A DNA stretch of 64,000 nt from the NCBI RefSeq assembly GCF_009749405.1, contig NZ_WBIQ01000007.1, forward strand, positions 124,001-188,000. The letters are read 5' to 3'. Source of the DNA: Agromyces lapidis (lineage in GTDB: Bacteria > Actinomycetota > Actinomycetes > Actinomycetales > Microbacteriaceae). Position numbers and translations under genes: made by a program. The notes beneath the pieces are model-generated. The model was not told the DNA's origin and ran no database searches. It was given only the letters and a program-made list of their open reading frames with translations. Shown piece after piece: positions 29,177 through 39,846 of the stretch (the stretch's first letter is position 1; each line of letters opens with the position of its first letter).

Positions 29177-31057
29177 ATGGCGGGCCGAATTCGACAGAGC
29201 GATGTCGACGAGGTGAAGGCCCGCACGAACATCGCCGACATCATCGGCGACCACGTCAGCCTGAAGTCGGCGGGAGTCGGATCGCTGAAGGGGCTCTGCC
29301 CCTTCCACGACGAGCGCAGCCCGAGCTTCAACGTGCGGCCCGGCGTCGGCTACTACCACTGCTTCGGCTGCGGCGAGTCGGGTGACGTCTACACCTTCCT
29401 GCAGCGCATGGACCACGTCTCGTTCACCGAGGCGGTCGAGCGACTCGCGGGCCGCATCGGATTCGAGCTGCACTACGAAGACGGGGGTCAGGCACCCGAC
29501 CACGGCAACCGCGCCCGGCTGCTCGCCGCGAACCAGGCCGCCGCCGAGTTCTTCGTCGAGAAGCTCGGCTCGCCCGAGGCCGAGATCGGCCGACGGTTCC
29601 TCGGCGAGCGCGGCTTCGACGCCGAGGCGGCGCGCCGGTTCGGCGTCGGTTTCGCGCCGAAGAGCTGGGACGCGCTGACGAACCACCTGAAGGCGAAGGG
29701 CTACTCGGCTGAAGAGCTCAGTGCGGCCGGCCTCGTCTCCCAGGGCGACCGCGGCGTCTACGACCGGTTCCGCGGCCGGCTCGTCTGGCCCATCAGGGAT
29801 GTCACCGGCCAGACCGTCGGCTTCGGCGCGCGGCGCCTGCTCGACGACGACAAGGGGCCCAAATACCTGAACACCCCCGAGACGGCGATCTACCACAAGT
29901 CGCAGGTGCTCTACGGGCTCGACCTCGCCAAGCGCGACATCTCGAAGACGCATCGCGTCGTCGTGGTCGAGGGGTACACCGACGTCATGGCCTGCCACCT
30001 CGCCGGGGTGACGACGGCGATCGCGACCTGCGGCACGGCGTTCGGCGTCGACCACATCAAGGTGCTGCGGCGCGTGCTCGGCGACGACTCGGGGGTCGGC
30101 GAGGTCGTCTTCACCTTCGACGGCGACGCCGCAGGCCAGCAGGCCGCGATGCGCGCCTTCGCCGAAGAGCAGCGCTTCGCGGCGCAGACCTTCGTCGCGG
30201 TGGCCCCCGACGGCCTCGACCCCTGCGACCTCCGCCTCGCCCGCGGCGACGGTGCTGTGCGCACCCTCGTCGAGACGAAGGTGCCGATGTTCGAGTTCGT
30301 GATCCGGCACACGCTGAACCGCTACGACCTCGAGACCGTCGAGGGCCGGGTCGGCGCGCTCCGCGCCGCGGCGCCCATCGTCGCCGAGATCCGCGACGCC
30401 TCCCTGCGGCCCGGGTATACGCGCGAACTCGCGCGCATGCTCGGCGTGGAGCTCGCCGAGGTGACCCGTGCCGTGCGCGGCGCCGGCGGGGGAGCCCGTG
30501 GCCGCACGCCGGCCGCCGCGGGCAACGCGCGCGCCGAGGCATCCGCACCGCCCGCCTCGAACGCGGGGGAGGCGACCGAGCGCCCGTTCTCGATCGCGAG
30601 CCTGCCGAACGACCCCTCGACGAGGCTCGAGCGCGATGCGCTGCAGGCCATGCTCCAGTATCCCGACCGGGTGGGCGATGAACTGCTCAGGCACGCGGTC
30701 GACTCGCGCTTCGGCGACGCGACCCTCGCCGTCGTGCGCGACGGGGTCGCCGCGGTGCTCGGGTCGACCGACCCACGGCTGCGCATCGATCGGGTCGTGG
30801 CCGAGGTGCCCGCGCCGTTCGCCGGGGTCGTGCAGCAGCTCGCGGTGCTGCCGGTGCCGCAGCGCAACGACGCCGAGCTCGAGGCCTGGGCGCGCGGGGT
30901 GGTGAGCTCGCTCATCGATCGCGAGCTGCTGCGCCAGAAGTCCGAGCTGCTCGGCCGGCTGCAGCGGCTGTCGACGGCCGATCAGGCGACGTTCTCGGCG
31001 CTGCAGCGCGCACTCGTCGAGCTCGAGCAGGAGCGACGGGCGCTTCGCGCCGACTGA
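29177..31057 (+). CDS. dnaG: DNA primase
   Basis: 626 residues. The CHC2 zinc ribbon is at about 37-64 (LCPFHDERSPSF then YYHCFGCGESGDV); the RNA polymerase core carries the Toprim motifs VVVVEGYTDVMACHLAGV near 262 and VFTFDGDAAGQQAAMRAF near 310. A low-complexity Gly/Ala linker near 435-465 separates the C-terminal helical DnaB-interaction region. GTG 29171 (two residues more) is possible but the promoter spacing argues for ATG 29177. Confidence 0.96.
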   Translation: MAGRIRQSDVDEVKARTNIADIIGDHVSLKSAGVGSLKGLCPFHDERSPSFNVRPGVGYYHCFGCGESGDVYTFLQRMDHVSFTEAVERLAGRIGFELHYEDGGQAPDHGNRARLLAANQAAAEFFVEKLGSPEAEIGRRFLGERGFDAEAARRFGVGFAPKSWDALTNHLKAKGYSAEELSAAGLVSQGDRGVYDRFRGRLVWPIRDVTGQTVGFGARRLLDDDKGPKYLNTPETAIYHKSQVLYGLDLAKRDISKTHRVVVVEGYTDVMACHLAGVTTAIATCGTAFGVDHIKVLRRVLGDDSGVGEVVFTFDGDAAGQQAAMRAFAEEQRFAAQTFVAVAPDGLDPCDLRLARGDGAVRTLVETKVPMFEFVIRHTLNRYDLETVEGRVGALRAAAPIVAEIRDASLRPGYTRELARMLGVELAEVTRAVRGAGGGARGRTPAAAGNARAEASAPPASNAGEATERPFSIASLPNDPSTRLERDALQAMLQYPDRVGDELLRHAVDSRFGDATLAVVRDGVAAVLGSTDPRLRIDRVVAEVPAPFAGVVQQLAVLPVPQRNDAELEAWARGVVSSLIDRELLRQKSELLGRLQRLSTADQATFSALQRALVELEQERRALRAD

Positions 31058-31245
31058 CGGAATCCGTCGCCGTGCGACGCCGTGCGACGATCCGTTGCGC
31101 GCAAGGTTGCAGATCGGTAAACATTCCGACGTTCGACGGCACCTCCCTGCATGACTTCGGATCGTTGTGCTACCTCTGAGTGATACGAGAACGCGCCGTG
31201 GAAGCCGCGGTGCGCTTCAGTCCTGACAGGAAGAGGTAGACGGAT

Positions 31246-32874
31246 ATGACATCCGCAACCAAGAACGGCCGTCGCGCGCTCATCGCGGCTGCCGGACTCT
31301 CGGCGGCCGCGCTCGTGCTCGCCGGCTGCTCGGCCGGCGGTGGCGACGGCGACAACGCTTCGGGCGGTTCGATCACGGTCGGCACGACCGACAAGGTCAC
31401 GACGCTCGACCCGGCCGGTTCGTACGACAACGGTTCGCTGGCCGTGCAGACGCAGGTCTTCCCGTACCTGCTGAACACCGACTACAACAGCACCGACGTC
31501 GTGCCCGACCTCGCCGAGACGGCCGAGTTCACGGCGCCGACCGAGTACACGGTCACGCTGCCCGCGGGCCTCAAGTGGGCGAACGGCAACGAGCTCACCT
31601 CGTCCGACGTGAAGTTCTCGTTCGACCGTCAGCTGAAGATCGCCGACCCGAACGGCGCGTCGAGCCTGCTCTACAACCTCGAGAGCGTCGACGCCCCCGA
31701 CGACACCACGGTCGTGTTCCACCTCAAGGCCGAGAACGACCAGGTCTTCCCGCTCATCCTCACGAGCTTCCCGGGCGCAATCGTCGACGACGAGGTGTTC
31801 TCGCCCGACGAGCTCACCTCCGACGACGACATCGTCGAGGCGAAGGCCTTCGGTGGCCCGTACCAGATCGCGAGCTACGACTTCAACAACCTGATCTCGT
31901 TCACGAAGAACCCCGAGTACCAGGGCCTGCTGGCCGAGGCGTCGACCGACACGGTCAACCTGAAGTACTACGCCGAGTCGTCGAACATGAAGCTCGACGT
32001 GCAGGAGGGCAACATCGACGTCGCGTACCGCAGCCTGTCTGCGACCGACATCGAAGACCTCAAGGGCAACGACGCGGTCAACGTCGTCGACGGCCCCGGC
32101 GGCGAGATCCGCTACATCGTCTTCAACTTCGACACGCAGCCCTACGGCGCGAAGACTCCTGAGGCCGACCCGGCCAAGGCGCTCGCCGTCCGTCAGGCCG
32201 TCGCGGGCCTGATCGACCGCGAAGAGCTCGGCGAGCAGGTCTACAAGGGCACCTACACGCCGCTGTACTCGTACATCCCCGCGGGCCTCGCCGGCGCGGT
32301 CGAGCCGCTGAAGGAGCTCTACGGCGACGGCGCCGGTGCACCCGACGCCGAGAAGGCCAAGGCGGCCCTCGAGGCTGCCGGCGTCACGACCCCGGTCGAG
32401 CTGAACCTGCAGTACTCGAACGACCACTACGGCCCCTCGTCGGCCGATGAGTACGCGCTCATCAAGGACCAGCTCGAGGCCGACGGCCTGTTCACGGTGA
32501 ACCTGCAGACCACCGAGTGGGTGCAGTACTCCGAGGACCGCGTCGCCGACGTCTACCCGGCCTACCAGCTCGGCTGGTTCCCCGACTACTCGGACGCCGA
32601 CAACTACCTGACGCCGTTCTTCCTCAAGGAGAACTTCCTCGGCAACCACTACGACAACCCCGAGGTCAACGACCTCATCCTCGAGCAGGCCGTGACGACC
32701 GACGTCGCCGCGCGCACCGCGATCATCGAGGAGATCCAGGAGAAGGTGGCGGCCGACCTGTCGACCGTGCCCTACCTCCAGGGTGCCCAGGTCGCCGTCA
32801 CCGGCACCGACATCGACGGTGCCGTCCTCGACGGTTCGTTCAAGTTCCGCTTCGCTTCGCTGACCAAGGGCTGA
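31246..32874 (+). CDS. Peptide/nickel-type ABC transporter substrate-binding lipoprotein
   Basis: 542 residues. A lipoprotein signal (RRALIAAAGLSAAALVLAGC, lipobox LAGC) leads into an SBP_bac_5 domain: the early TTLDPAGSYDNGS, PDLAETAEF and GLKWANGNELTSSDVKFSFDR segments match the family 5 pattern. A GGAAGAGG ribosome site lies 9 bases upstream. The upstream 188 bases contain the palindrome TTGCGCGCAA near 31094 but no clear promoter. It is the first gene of an ABC operon, separated from the permeases by tandem hairpins. Substrate (oligopeptide, nickel or other) is unknown. Confidence 0.93.
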   Translation: MTSATKNGRRALIAAAGLSAAALVLAGCSAGGGDGDNASGGSITVGTTDKVTTLDPAGSYDNGSLAVQTQVFPYLLNTDYNSTDVVPDLAETAEFTAPTEYTVTLPAGLKWANGNELTSSDVKFSFDRQLKIADPNGASSLLYNLESVDAPDDTTVVFHLKAENDQVFPLILTSFPGAIVDDEVFSPDELTSDDDIVEAKAFGGPYQIASYDFNNLISFTKNPEYQGLLAEASTDTVNLKYYAESSNMKLDVQEGNIDVAYRSLSATDIEDLKGNDAVNVVDGPGGEIRYIVFNFDTQPYGAKTPEADPAKALAVRQAVAGLIDREELGEQVYKGTYTPLYSYIPAGLAGAVEPLKELYGDGAGAPDAEKAKAALEAAGVTTPVELNLQYSNDHYGPSSADEYALIKDQLEADGLFTVNLQTTEWVQYSEDRVADVYPAYQLGWFPDYSDADNYLTPFFLKENFLGNHYDNPEVNDLILEQAVTTDVAARTAIIEEIQEKVAADLSTVPYLQGAQVAVTGTDIDGAVLDGSFKFRFASLTKG

Positions 32875-32881
32875 GCGAGCT

Positions 32882-32941
32882 GAGCGACTAGAGTCGCTCT
32901 CAGACCGGAACGGGTGGCCCGCTCTTCGGAGCGGGCCACCC
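32882..32941 (+). terminator. Tandem hairpins between binding protein and permease genes
   Basis: GAGCGACT-AG-AGTCGCTC (32882-32899), then GGGTGGCCCGCTC (32912-32924), a TTCG loop, and GAGCGGGCCACCC (32929-32941), a perfect 13-bp stem. No T run follows. They may act as a partial terminator or as 3' protection that raises binding-protein mRNA over permease mRNA. Confidence 0.8.
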
Positions 32942-32972
32942 GCATTCGAGCCACACCCCTGATTGGCGAACA

Positions 32973-34061
32973 TTGACCTCAACGACGACGGCCGCCACCG
33001 GCGCTGATCCCGCCCGAAAGCGATCCACGAGATCCTCGGGCGGCAGCCTCGGCCGCTACATCCTCATCCGCGCACTCCTCATCATCCCCACGGTGTTCAT
33101 CCTGGTGAGCGTGGTGTTCCTCCTCATGCGCACCACCGGTGACCCGATCACCGCAGCCCTCGGCGGCCAGCTGCCGCCCGACCAGCTCGCCGAGCGCATC
33201 CACGCCGCCGGCTTCGACCGGCCGCTCATCATCCAGTACCTCGAGTACATGGGCGGTGTCTTCACCGGCGACTTCGGCATGACCATCAGCGACAACCGGC
33301 CGGTCACCGAGGTACTCGTCACCTACGGCAGCGCCACCGTCGAGCTCGCTTTCTACGCGCTCATCGTCGCGTTCGCGGTCGGCATCCCCTTCGGCCTCAT
33401 CGCGGCCTACTTCCGCGACAAGGGCCAAGACGCGCTGCTCCGCGTCTTCGCGATCCTCTGCTACGCGACGCCGGTGTTCTTCGCCGGCCTCCTGCTGAAG
33501 CTCGTCTTCGCGGTGTGGCTCAAGTGGCTCCCGGTCGCCGGCCGCGCCTCGACCGGTTCGCAGATCGAGATGGAGTTCCTGCCGAACAAGACGGGCTTCT
33601 ACACGATCGACGCGATCATGACGGGCGACCCCGCGGTGCTCGGCGACGTGCTCGCGCACGCCGTGCTCCCGGCGATCGCGCTCGGCCTGCTCACGGCGGG
33701 CGTGTTCCTGCGGCTCGTGCGCACGAACGTCATCGGCACGCTCGGCACCGACTACGTCGACGCGGCCCGCTCGCGCGGCGTCGCCGAATCGCGACTGCTG
33801 CGCAAGCACGCCTACCGTCCGGCGCTCATCCCGATCATCACGGTCATCGGCCTGCAGATCGCGCTCCTCCTCGGCGGCGCGGTGCTCACCGAGACCACCT
33901 TCGAGTGGAAGGGCCTCGGCTTCCAGCTGGTCGAGTACATCCAGGCGCGCGACTTCGTCGCGGTGCAGGGCATCGTCGCCCTGCTCGCCGTCATCGTGGC
34001 GCTCACGAACTTCATCGTCGACATCATCGCGGCGCTCATCGACCCGAGGGTGAGGTACTGA
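32973..34061 (+). CDS. DppB-type ABC transporter permease
   Basis: 362 residues from TTG 32973. A first helix YILIRALLIIPTVFILVSVVFLLM is followed by the DppB N-terminal pattern DPITAALGG and FDRPLIIQYLEYMGGVFTGDFG. The binding-protein-dependent transport domain has the EAA-like loop DYVDAARSRGVAESRLLRKHAYRPALIP near residue 260. About six helices in total. The TTG start lacks a convincing ribosome site; no better start is seen before the first helix. The next permease begins 1 base after the stop. Confidence 0.93.
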   Translation: MTSTTTAATGADPARKRSTRSSGGSLGRYILIRALLIIPTVFILVSVVFLLMRTTGDPITAALGGQLPPDQLAERIHAAGFDRPLIIQYLEYMGGVFTGDFGMTISDNRPVTEVLVTYGSATVELAFYALIVAFAVGIPFGLIAAYFRDKGQDALLRVFAILCYATPVFFAGLLLKLVFAVWLKWLPVAGRASTGSQIEMEFLPNKTGFYTIDAIMTGDPAVLGDVLAHAVLPAIALGLLTAGVFLRLVRTNVIGTLGTDYVDAARSRGVAESRLLRKHAYRPALIPIITVIGLQIALLLGGAVLTETTFEWKGLGFQLVEYIQARDFVAVQGIVALLAVIVALTNFIVDIIAALIDPRVRY

Positions 34062-34062
34062 C

Positions 34063-35144
34063 ATGTCGACCACCGAATCGACCCCCGTCGCGGCGCCCGC
34101 GCCGAAGCGCCGGCTCCGCGACCGCATTCCCGTCGTGCACCAGCTCCGCCAGAGCGTGGGGCTCCAGCGCGGCATGCTCATCACGGGCCTCGTCGTCACC
34201 GCGATCTTCATCCTTACCGCGATCTTCGCGCCGCTCCTCGCGCCGTACGGCTTCGCGCAGCTGCGCGACGCCGACGGCCCGTTCGGCAGCCAGCAGCCGC
34301 CTTCGGCGGAGCATCCGTTCGGCACCACGGTCGGCGGGTACGACGTGCTCTCCCGCACGATCTGGGGCGCGCAGACCGCGATCCTCGTGATCATCATCGC
34401 GGTGATCCTGTCGATCTTCGCCGGCGTGCTGCTCGGTCTCCTGTCGGGGTACTTCGGCGGCTGGCTCGACCGGCTGCTCGTCGTCGTGTGCGACGCGATC
34501 TACGCGTTCCCCTCGCTGCTGCTCGCGATCGTCATGGCGATCGCGATCTCGGGCGGCCAGTCGAACCTGTGGGGCGGTGTGCTCGCGGCGGCCCTGTCGA
34601 TCACGGTCGTGTTCATCCCGCAGTACTTCCGGGTGATCCGCGCCGAGACCGTGCGCATCAAGGCCGAGGCCTTCGTCGAGTCGGCCAAGGTGCTCGGCGC
34701 CTCGAACAGCCGAATCATGTTCCGGCACGTGCTGCGCAACGCGACCCGCACGCTGCCGCTCATCTTCACGCTGAACTCGTCCGAGGCGATCCTCACCCTC
34801 GCGGGCCTCGGCTTCCTCGGCTTCGGCATCGAGCCGACCGCCGCGGCCGAGTGGGGCTACGACCTCAACAAGGCGCTCTCCGACGTGACGAGCGGCATCT
34901 GGTGGACCGCGCTCTACCCGGGTCTCGCGATCGTGCTCGTGGTGCTCGGCATCACGCTCGTCGGCGAGAGCCTCAACGACCTCGCCGATCCGCGCCTGCG
35001 CGGGCGCCGCAGGGTCGCGCAGTCGGCCGGCGTGGTCGCCGAGACCTCGGTCGTGCCCGGCGGCACGCTGACGGCCGGACCCGGCGGGCTCGCCGGACTC
35101 GAAGACGAAGCGACATTCGACGAACACGGGATCGAGGTCAAGCC

Positions 35145-35148
<4 letters not shown>
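34063..35148 (+). CDS. DppC-type ABC transporter permease
   Basis: 361 residues. The N-terminal cytoplasmic segment KRRLRDRIPVVHQLRQSVG and first helix ITGLVVTAIFILTAIFAPLLAPYG match DppC/OppC, followed by HPFGTTVGGYDVLSRTIWGAQTA. EAA loop ESAKVLGASNSRIMFRHVLRNATRTLP near residue 207. A hydrophilic C-terminal tail of about 45 residues is longer than usual. The stop overlaps the fused ATPase start (ATGA). Confidence 0.93.
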
Positions 35149-36832
<1,684 letters not shown>

Positions 36833-36833
<1 letters not shown>

Positions 36834-37687
36834 TGCGCGGCGCGGCCCACGGGTATCCGATCGTGCTGAGCGACCTGTCGCTCGAGTACCCGCCGCGCGG
36901 CGCCAGCCCGGCGCACGTCGCCCTGCACGGCCTGACCCTTCAGGTCGCGCCGGGCGAGGTGCTCGGCGTGCTCGGCAGCGCGGGCAGCGGAAAGTCGACG
37001 CTCGCGAAGGTGCTCTCGGGCGCGGCCTTCGAGCCGCGATCGAACGAGGCGCGCCCGGTCATCACGGGCGGTCAGGCGACCGTGCTCGGTCAGCCGCTGC
37101 GCGGGCTGCCCAAGCGCAAGGTCGCCGAGTACCGGTTCCACGTCGGCTACCTGCCGCAGGATGCCGCGTCGACGCTGCCGCCCGACCACAGCGTCGCCGA
37201 GATCATCGGAGAGCCCATCCTCGAGCGCGACCGCCGGTACAACGCCAGGGCGCTCGCGACCCGGGTCGCCACCATGCTCGACGGGGTGCGGCTGCCGCTC
37301 GGCATGCTCGAGAAGTACCCGTACGAGCTGAGCGGCGGGCAGCGCCAGCGCGTCGCGCTCGCGCGTGCGCTCGTGCTCGGCCCCTCGGTGCTCATCGCCG
37401 ACGAGCCGACGGCGGGCATCGACCTGACGGTGCGCGACGCGGTCGCGCAGCTCATCGCCGAGCTCGGCGAACGTCACGCGTTCTCGGCGGTGCTGATCAC
37501 TCACGACCTGCCGGTGCTGCGCAGCGTCGCCGATCGCATCGCGGTGCTCGATCGCGGCGAACTCGCGGCGATCGGCACCATCGAGGAGGTCTTCCAAGAC
37601 CCGCATCACCCGTATGTGCAGGCCCTCGCGGGGGCGCTCGACGGCGGGCACGCGATCATCGACGACCTGGCCGAGCCTCTGGCATGA
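36833..37687 (+). CDS. Additional ABC transporter ATPase in the peptide-transporter operon
   Basis: 284 residues from ATG 36833 (TTG 36830 also possible). Walker A LGSAGSGKSTLAK near residue 48, signature LSGGQRQRVALARAL near 166, Walker B VLIADEPTAGIDL near 190, and LITHDLPVLRSVADRIAVL. The C-terminal EEVFQDPHHPYVQALAGAL resembles the oligopeptide/dipeptide signature of DppD/OppD. It is a third nucleotide-binding domain beyond the fused pair, with no additional permease, and is coupled by TGATG upstream and ATGA downstream. Confidence 0.9.
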
Positions 37688-38646
37688 CGGATGCCTCGGC
37701 CGCGCGCGGCCCGATCGACGCTCGCGGCACGATCGCAGTCGTGCCCGATGCCGAGCCCGAACTGGTGGCTGCGGTCGAGCGGGCCGGGGGAGCGGTCGCC
37801 CCGCTCGACGAGCGCACTCGGGGCATCGTGTGGAGCGGCTCCTCAGGCGGCGCGGCACTCGTCGAGGCGCTCGAGCGTGCCCCCGGCGTCGAGTGGGTGC
37901 AGTTGCCCTGGGCCGGCATCGACCCGTTCGCCGAGGTGCTGCCGCGCTTCCGCGGCGACGGGCGCGTGTGGACGAGCGGCAAGGGCGTGTACGCCGGGCC
38001 GGTCGCCGAACACGCGCTGACCTTGACGCTGGCACTCCTCCGCCGGATCCCGCGACGGGTGCGGGCGGGCGAGTGGCGGCGCGACCACGCGAGCCGCAGC
38101 CTGCACGGCGCCGAGGTCGTCATCGTCGGAGCCGGCGGCATCGCGACCGAGCTGCTGCGACTGCTCGCGCCGTTCGGGGTGCGCGCCTCCGTCGTGCGTC
38201 GCAGTGCCGGCGAGGTCGCCGGCGCTGCTCGCACGGTGACGCTCGATCGTCTCGTCGAGGTCGCGACCGGGGCCGACGTGCTCATCGTCGCGGCGGCGCT
38301 GACCGACGAGACCCGGGGCGCCGTCGATGCCGGAGTGCTCGCCGCGCTTGCACCCGGCGCCGTGGTCGTGAACGTCGGACGCGGTGCGATCGTCGACACC
38401 TCGGCGCTCGTCGCCGCGCTCGAGTCGGGTCGCCTCGGCGGGGCCGGGCTCGACGTCACCGATCCCGAACCGCTCCCGACGGGGCATCCGCTGTGGAGCT
38501 CGCCCGATTGCGTGATCACGCCGCACGTCGCCGACGCGATGGCGACCACGCCGGCGCTGCTCGCCGCACGCGTCGAGCATAACGTGCGCGCCTTCCTCGG
38601 CGAGGGGGAATTCCTCGGTCGGATCGACCTCGACGCCGGCTACTGA
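37684..38646 (+). CDS. D-isomer-specific 2-hydroxyacid dehydrogenase family protein
   Basis: 320 residues. Rossmann NAD-binding motif VVIVGAGGIATELLRLLAPFG near residue 145, catalytic Arg in NVGRGAIVDTSAL, Glu in DVTDPEPLPTGHP, and the catalytic His in DCVITPHVADAMA near 285. It reduces a 2-oxoacid or oxidises the D-hydroxyacid; the substrate is unknown. The ATGA overlap with the upstream ATPase places it in the ABC operon, so the imported compound may be its substrate or precursor. Confidence 0.9.
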   Translation: MTDASAARGPIDARGTIAVVPDAEPELVAAVERAGGAVAPLDERTRGIVWSGSSGGAALVEALERAPGVEWVQLPWAGIDPFAEVLPRFRGDGRVWTSGKGVYAGPVAEHALTLTLALLRRIPRRVRAGEWRRDHASRSLHGAEVVIVGAGGIATELLRLLAPFGVRASVVRRSAGEVAGAARTVTLDRLVEVATGADVLIVAAALTDETRGAVDAGVLAALAPGAVVVNVGRGAIVDTSALVAALESGRLGGAGLDVTDPEPLPTGHPLWSSPDCVITPHVADAMATTPALLAARVEHNVRAFLGEGEFLGRIDLDAGY

Positions 38647-38733
38647 GCCGCTTCCGAGGACGCCGAGACGCGAGGCTGCCTCGAATTGGGAGTCGGGGCA
38701 TCCCTTTGCTAGAGTATCGATGCGCGCAAGCGA

Positions 38734-38806
38734 TCCTCCATAGCTCAATTGGCAGAGCAATCGGCTGTTAACCGATAGGTTCTTGGTTCGAGTCCAAGTG
38801 GGGGAG
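38734..38806 (+). tRNA. tRNA-Asn (anticodon GTT)
   Basis: 73 bases without encoded CCA. Acceptor TCCTCCA pairs with TGGGGGA; the D arm contains GCTC..GAGC; the anticodon stem ATCGG/CCGAT encloses CTGTTAA with anticodon GTT at 38767-38769; the T loop is TTCGAGT. A -10-like TAGAGT lies near 38710-38715. Confidence 0.96.
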
Positions 38807-38811
38807 CGAAC

Positions 38812-38844
38812 AAGCCCCGTATTCCATGTGAATGCGGGGCTTTT
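38812..38844 (+). terminator. Terminator of tRNA-Asn
   Basis: AAGCCCCGTATTC (38812-38824), CATGT loop, GAATGCGGGGCTT (38830-38842) followed by TT. A 13-bp stem with one G-T pair and a T run: one of the few canonical intrinsic terminators here. Confidence 0.92.
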
Positions 38845-38857
38845 GCGTTGAGGCAGT

Positions 38858-39508
38858 TCACCCATGTGGCCGAGAAGCGGGCTGGACGCGCAGCAGCCCG
38901 CGGCCGACGGTCTGCGCTGCAGCGCCGACGCCTGCGTCGCCGGTGGCCCGGTCTGTCGTGGTCCGCCATACGGGAGCCATCGGCGAATCACCGGTGTCGA
39001 GTGGCGCGAGGCCGAGACGCGAGCAAATGGCCGGCTCTGACGACGGCACGACGGCCGCGCTCCCATCCGGCATCGCACAGAGGATGAACGCCTCCGGCAC
39101 GACGCCCGGGGCGTTCGTCGATGATGTCGGGTCGAAGCCGGGCTCGAGCGCCCCCTGTTGCCACGTCATCGTGCACACCTCGATGGCGTTCGCCGCTCGT
39201 TCAGCATCGTCGTCATGCGCCATGGACGCCATGGCGCCGGGATAGCTGCCGTCGGCGGCTCGCGTATCGGACGTGAGGCAGTGGATGACCTGGTCGTTCG
39301 AGACGCTCTGCGGCTGCAGGGCGATCCCTGCAGCGGTCGCACCGAGCCCGACGGCGAGGACGCCGACGCCGCCCCATGCGACCCAGCGACGACGGCGCCG
39401 ACGCGCCCTTCGCTCGCGGGATCCTTCGAGATGCTCGAGCACGAGATGGCGGATTGCCGCTTCGCGTCCTGGCCTCATCTCCGGGCCGTCATCGCGTGTG
39501 TCGTTCAT
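38858..39508 (-). CDS. Single-pass membrane protein of unknown function
   Basis: 216 residues. An Arg-rich cytoplasmic N terminus ([12 protein letters not shown]) is followed by one helix (VAWGGVGVLAVGLGATAAGIAL, about residues 43-65) and an extracytoplasmic domain with cysteines in VIHCLTS, IEVCTMTWQ, FILCAMPDG and AICSRLG. The topology resembles anti-sigma or sensor-type proteins, but no sigma gene is adjacent. Codon use is a little less GC-biased than in the flanking genes. It ends just after the tRNA-Asn terminator. Confidence 0.65.
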   Translation of the reverse strand: MNDTRDDGPEMRPGREAAIRHLVLEHLEGSRERRARRRRRRWVAWGGVGVLAVGLGATAAGIALQPQSVSNDQVIHCLTSDTRAADGSYPGAMASMAHDDDAERAANAIEVCTMTWQQGALEPGFDPTSSTNAPGVVPEAFILCAMPDGSAAVVPSSEPAICSRLGLAPLDTGDSPMAPVWRTTTDRATGDAGVGAAAQTVGRGLLRVQPASRPHG

Positions 39509-39790
39509 GCCTCGATCACTTCCGTGTTCGGAGCGGATCGCTTGCGGCGACGTCAGCGAACAAGCTTCCGCTCGCGCCGTCGGGTTTCTTGAGTGGGCGT
39601 GATTCGGAGGCTGAATGGCTGTGGCCCTGCGAGGGCGATGACCGTGAGTACCGCGCTGAGCTCCATCGGGATTCCGTTTCTTGCTGTGTTGGGGCCACTG
39701 TACGTCACGGAGGATGGCCGGGGGAGTGGGCGGTTCAGGCTCCGGTGCTCGTGCAGCACGCGATTGAACCTTCCGCTCGTTAGTATCACT
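39509..39790. other. Intergenic stretch without a supported gene
   Basis: I see no supported gene here. Minus-strand frames exist, including one reading MELSAVLTVIALAGPQPFS from near 39667, but there is no ribosome site and no recognisable family. Confidence 0.5.
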
Positions 39791-39804
39791 TAGATATCGA
39801 AAAT

Positions 39805-39810
39805 GATAAT
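39805..39810 (+). promoter_or_regulatory. -10 and AT-rich control region of the Fic gene
   Basis: GATAAT, close to the TATAAT consensus, within an unusually AT-rich stretch (39779-39812) that includes TTAGTATC and TTAGATATC as near-direct repeats and TATCA/TGATA arms. The mRNA would have a leader of about 30 bases with GGAGGGAG before GTG 39847. Confidence 0.5.
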
Positions 39811-39846
39811 CTCAGACGAGAAGATTTCGGTTGGAGGGAGAGCAGC

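Noticed and set aside
39553-39789. 78-codon minus-strand frame with a hydrophobic segment
   Set aside because: No ribosome site or known family; the upstream half lacks coding bias. Left as an uncertain non-coding stretch.
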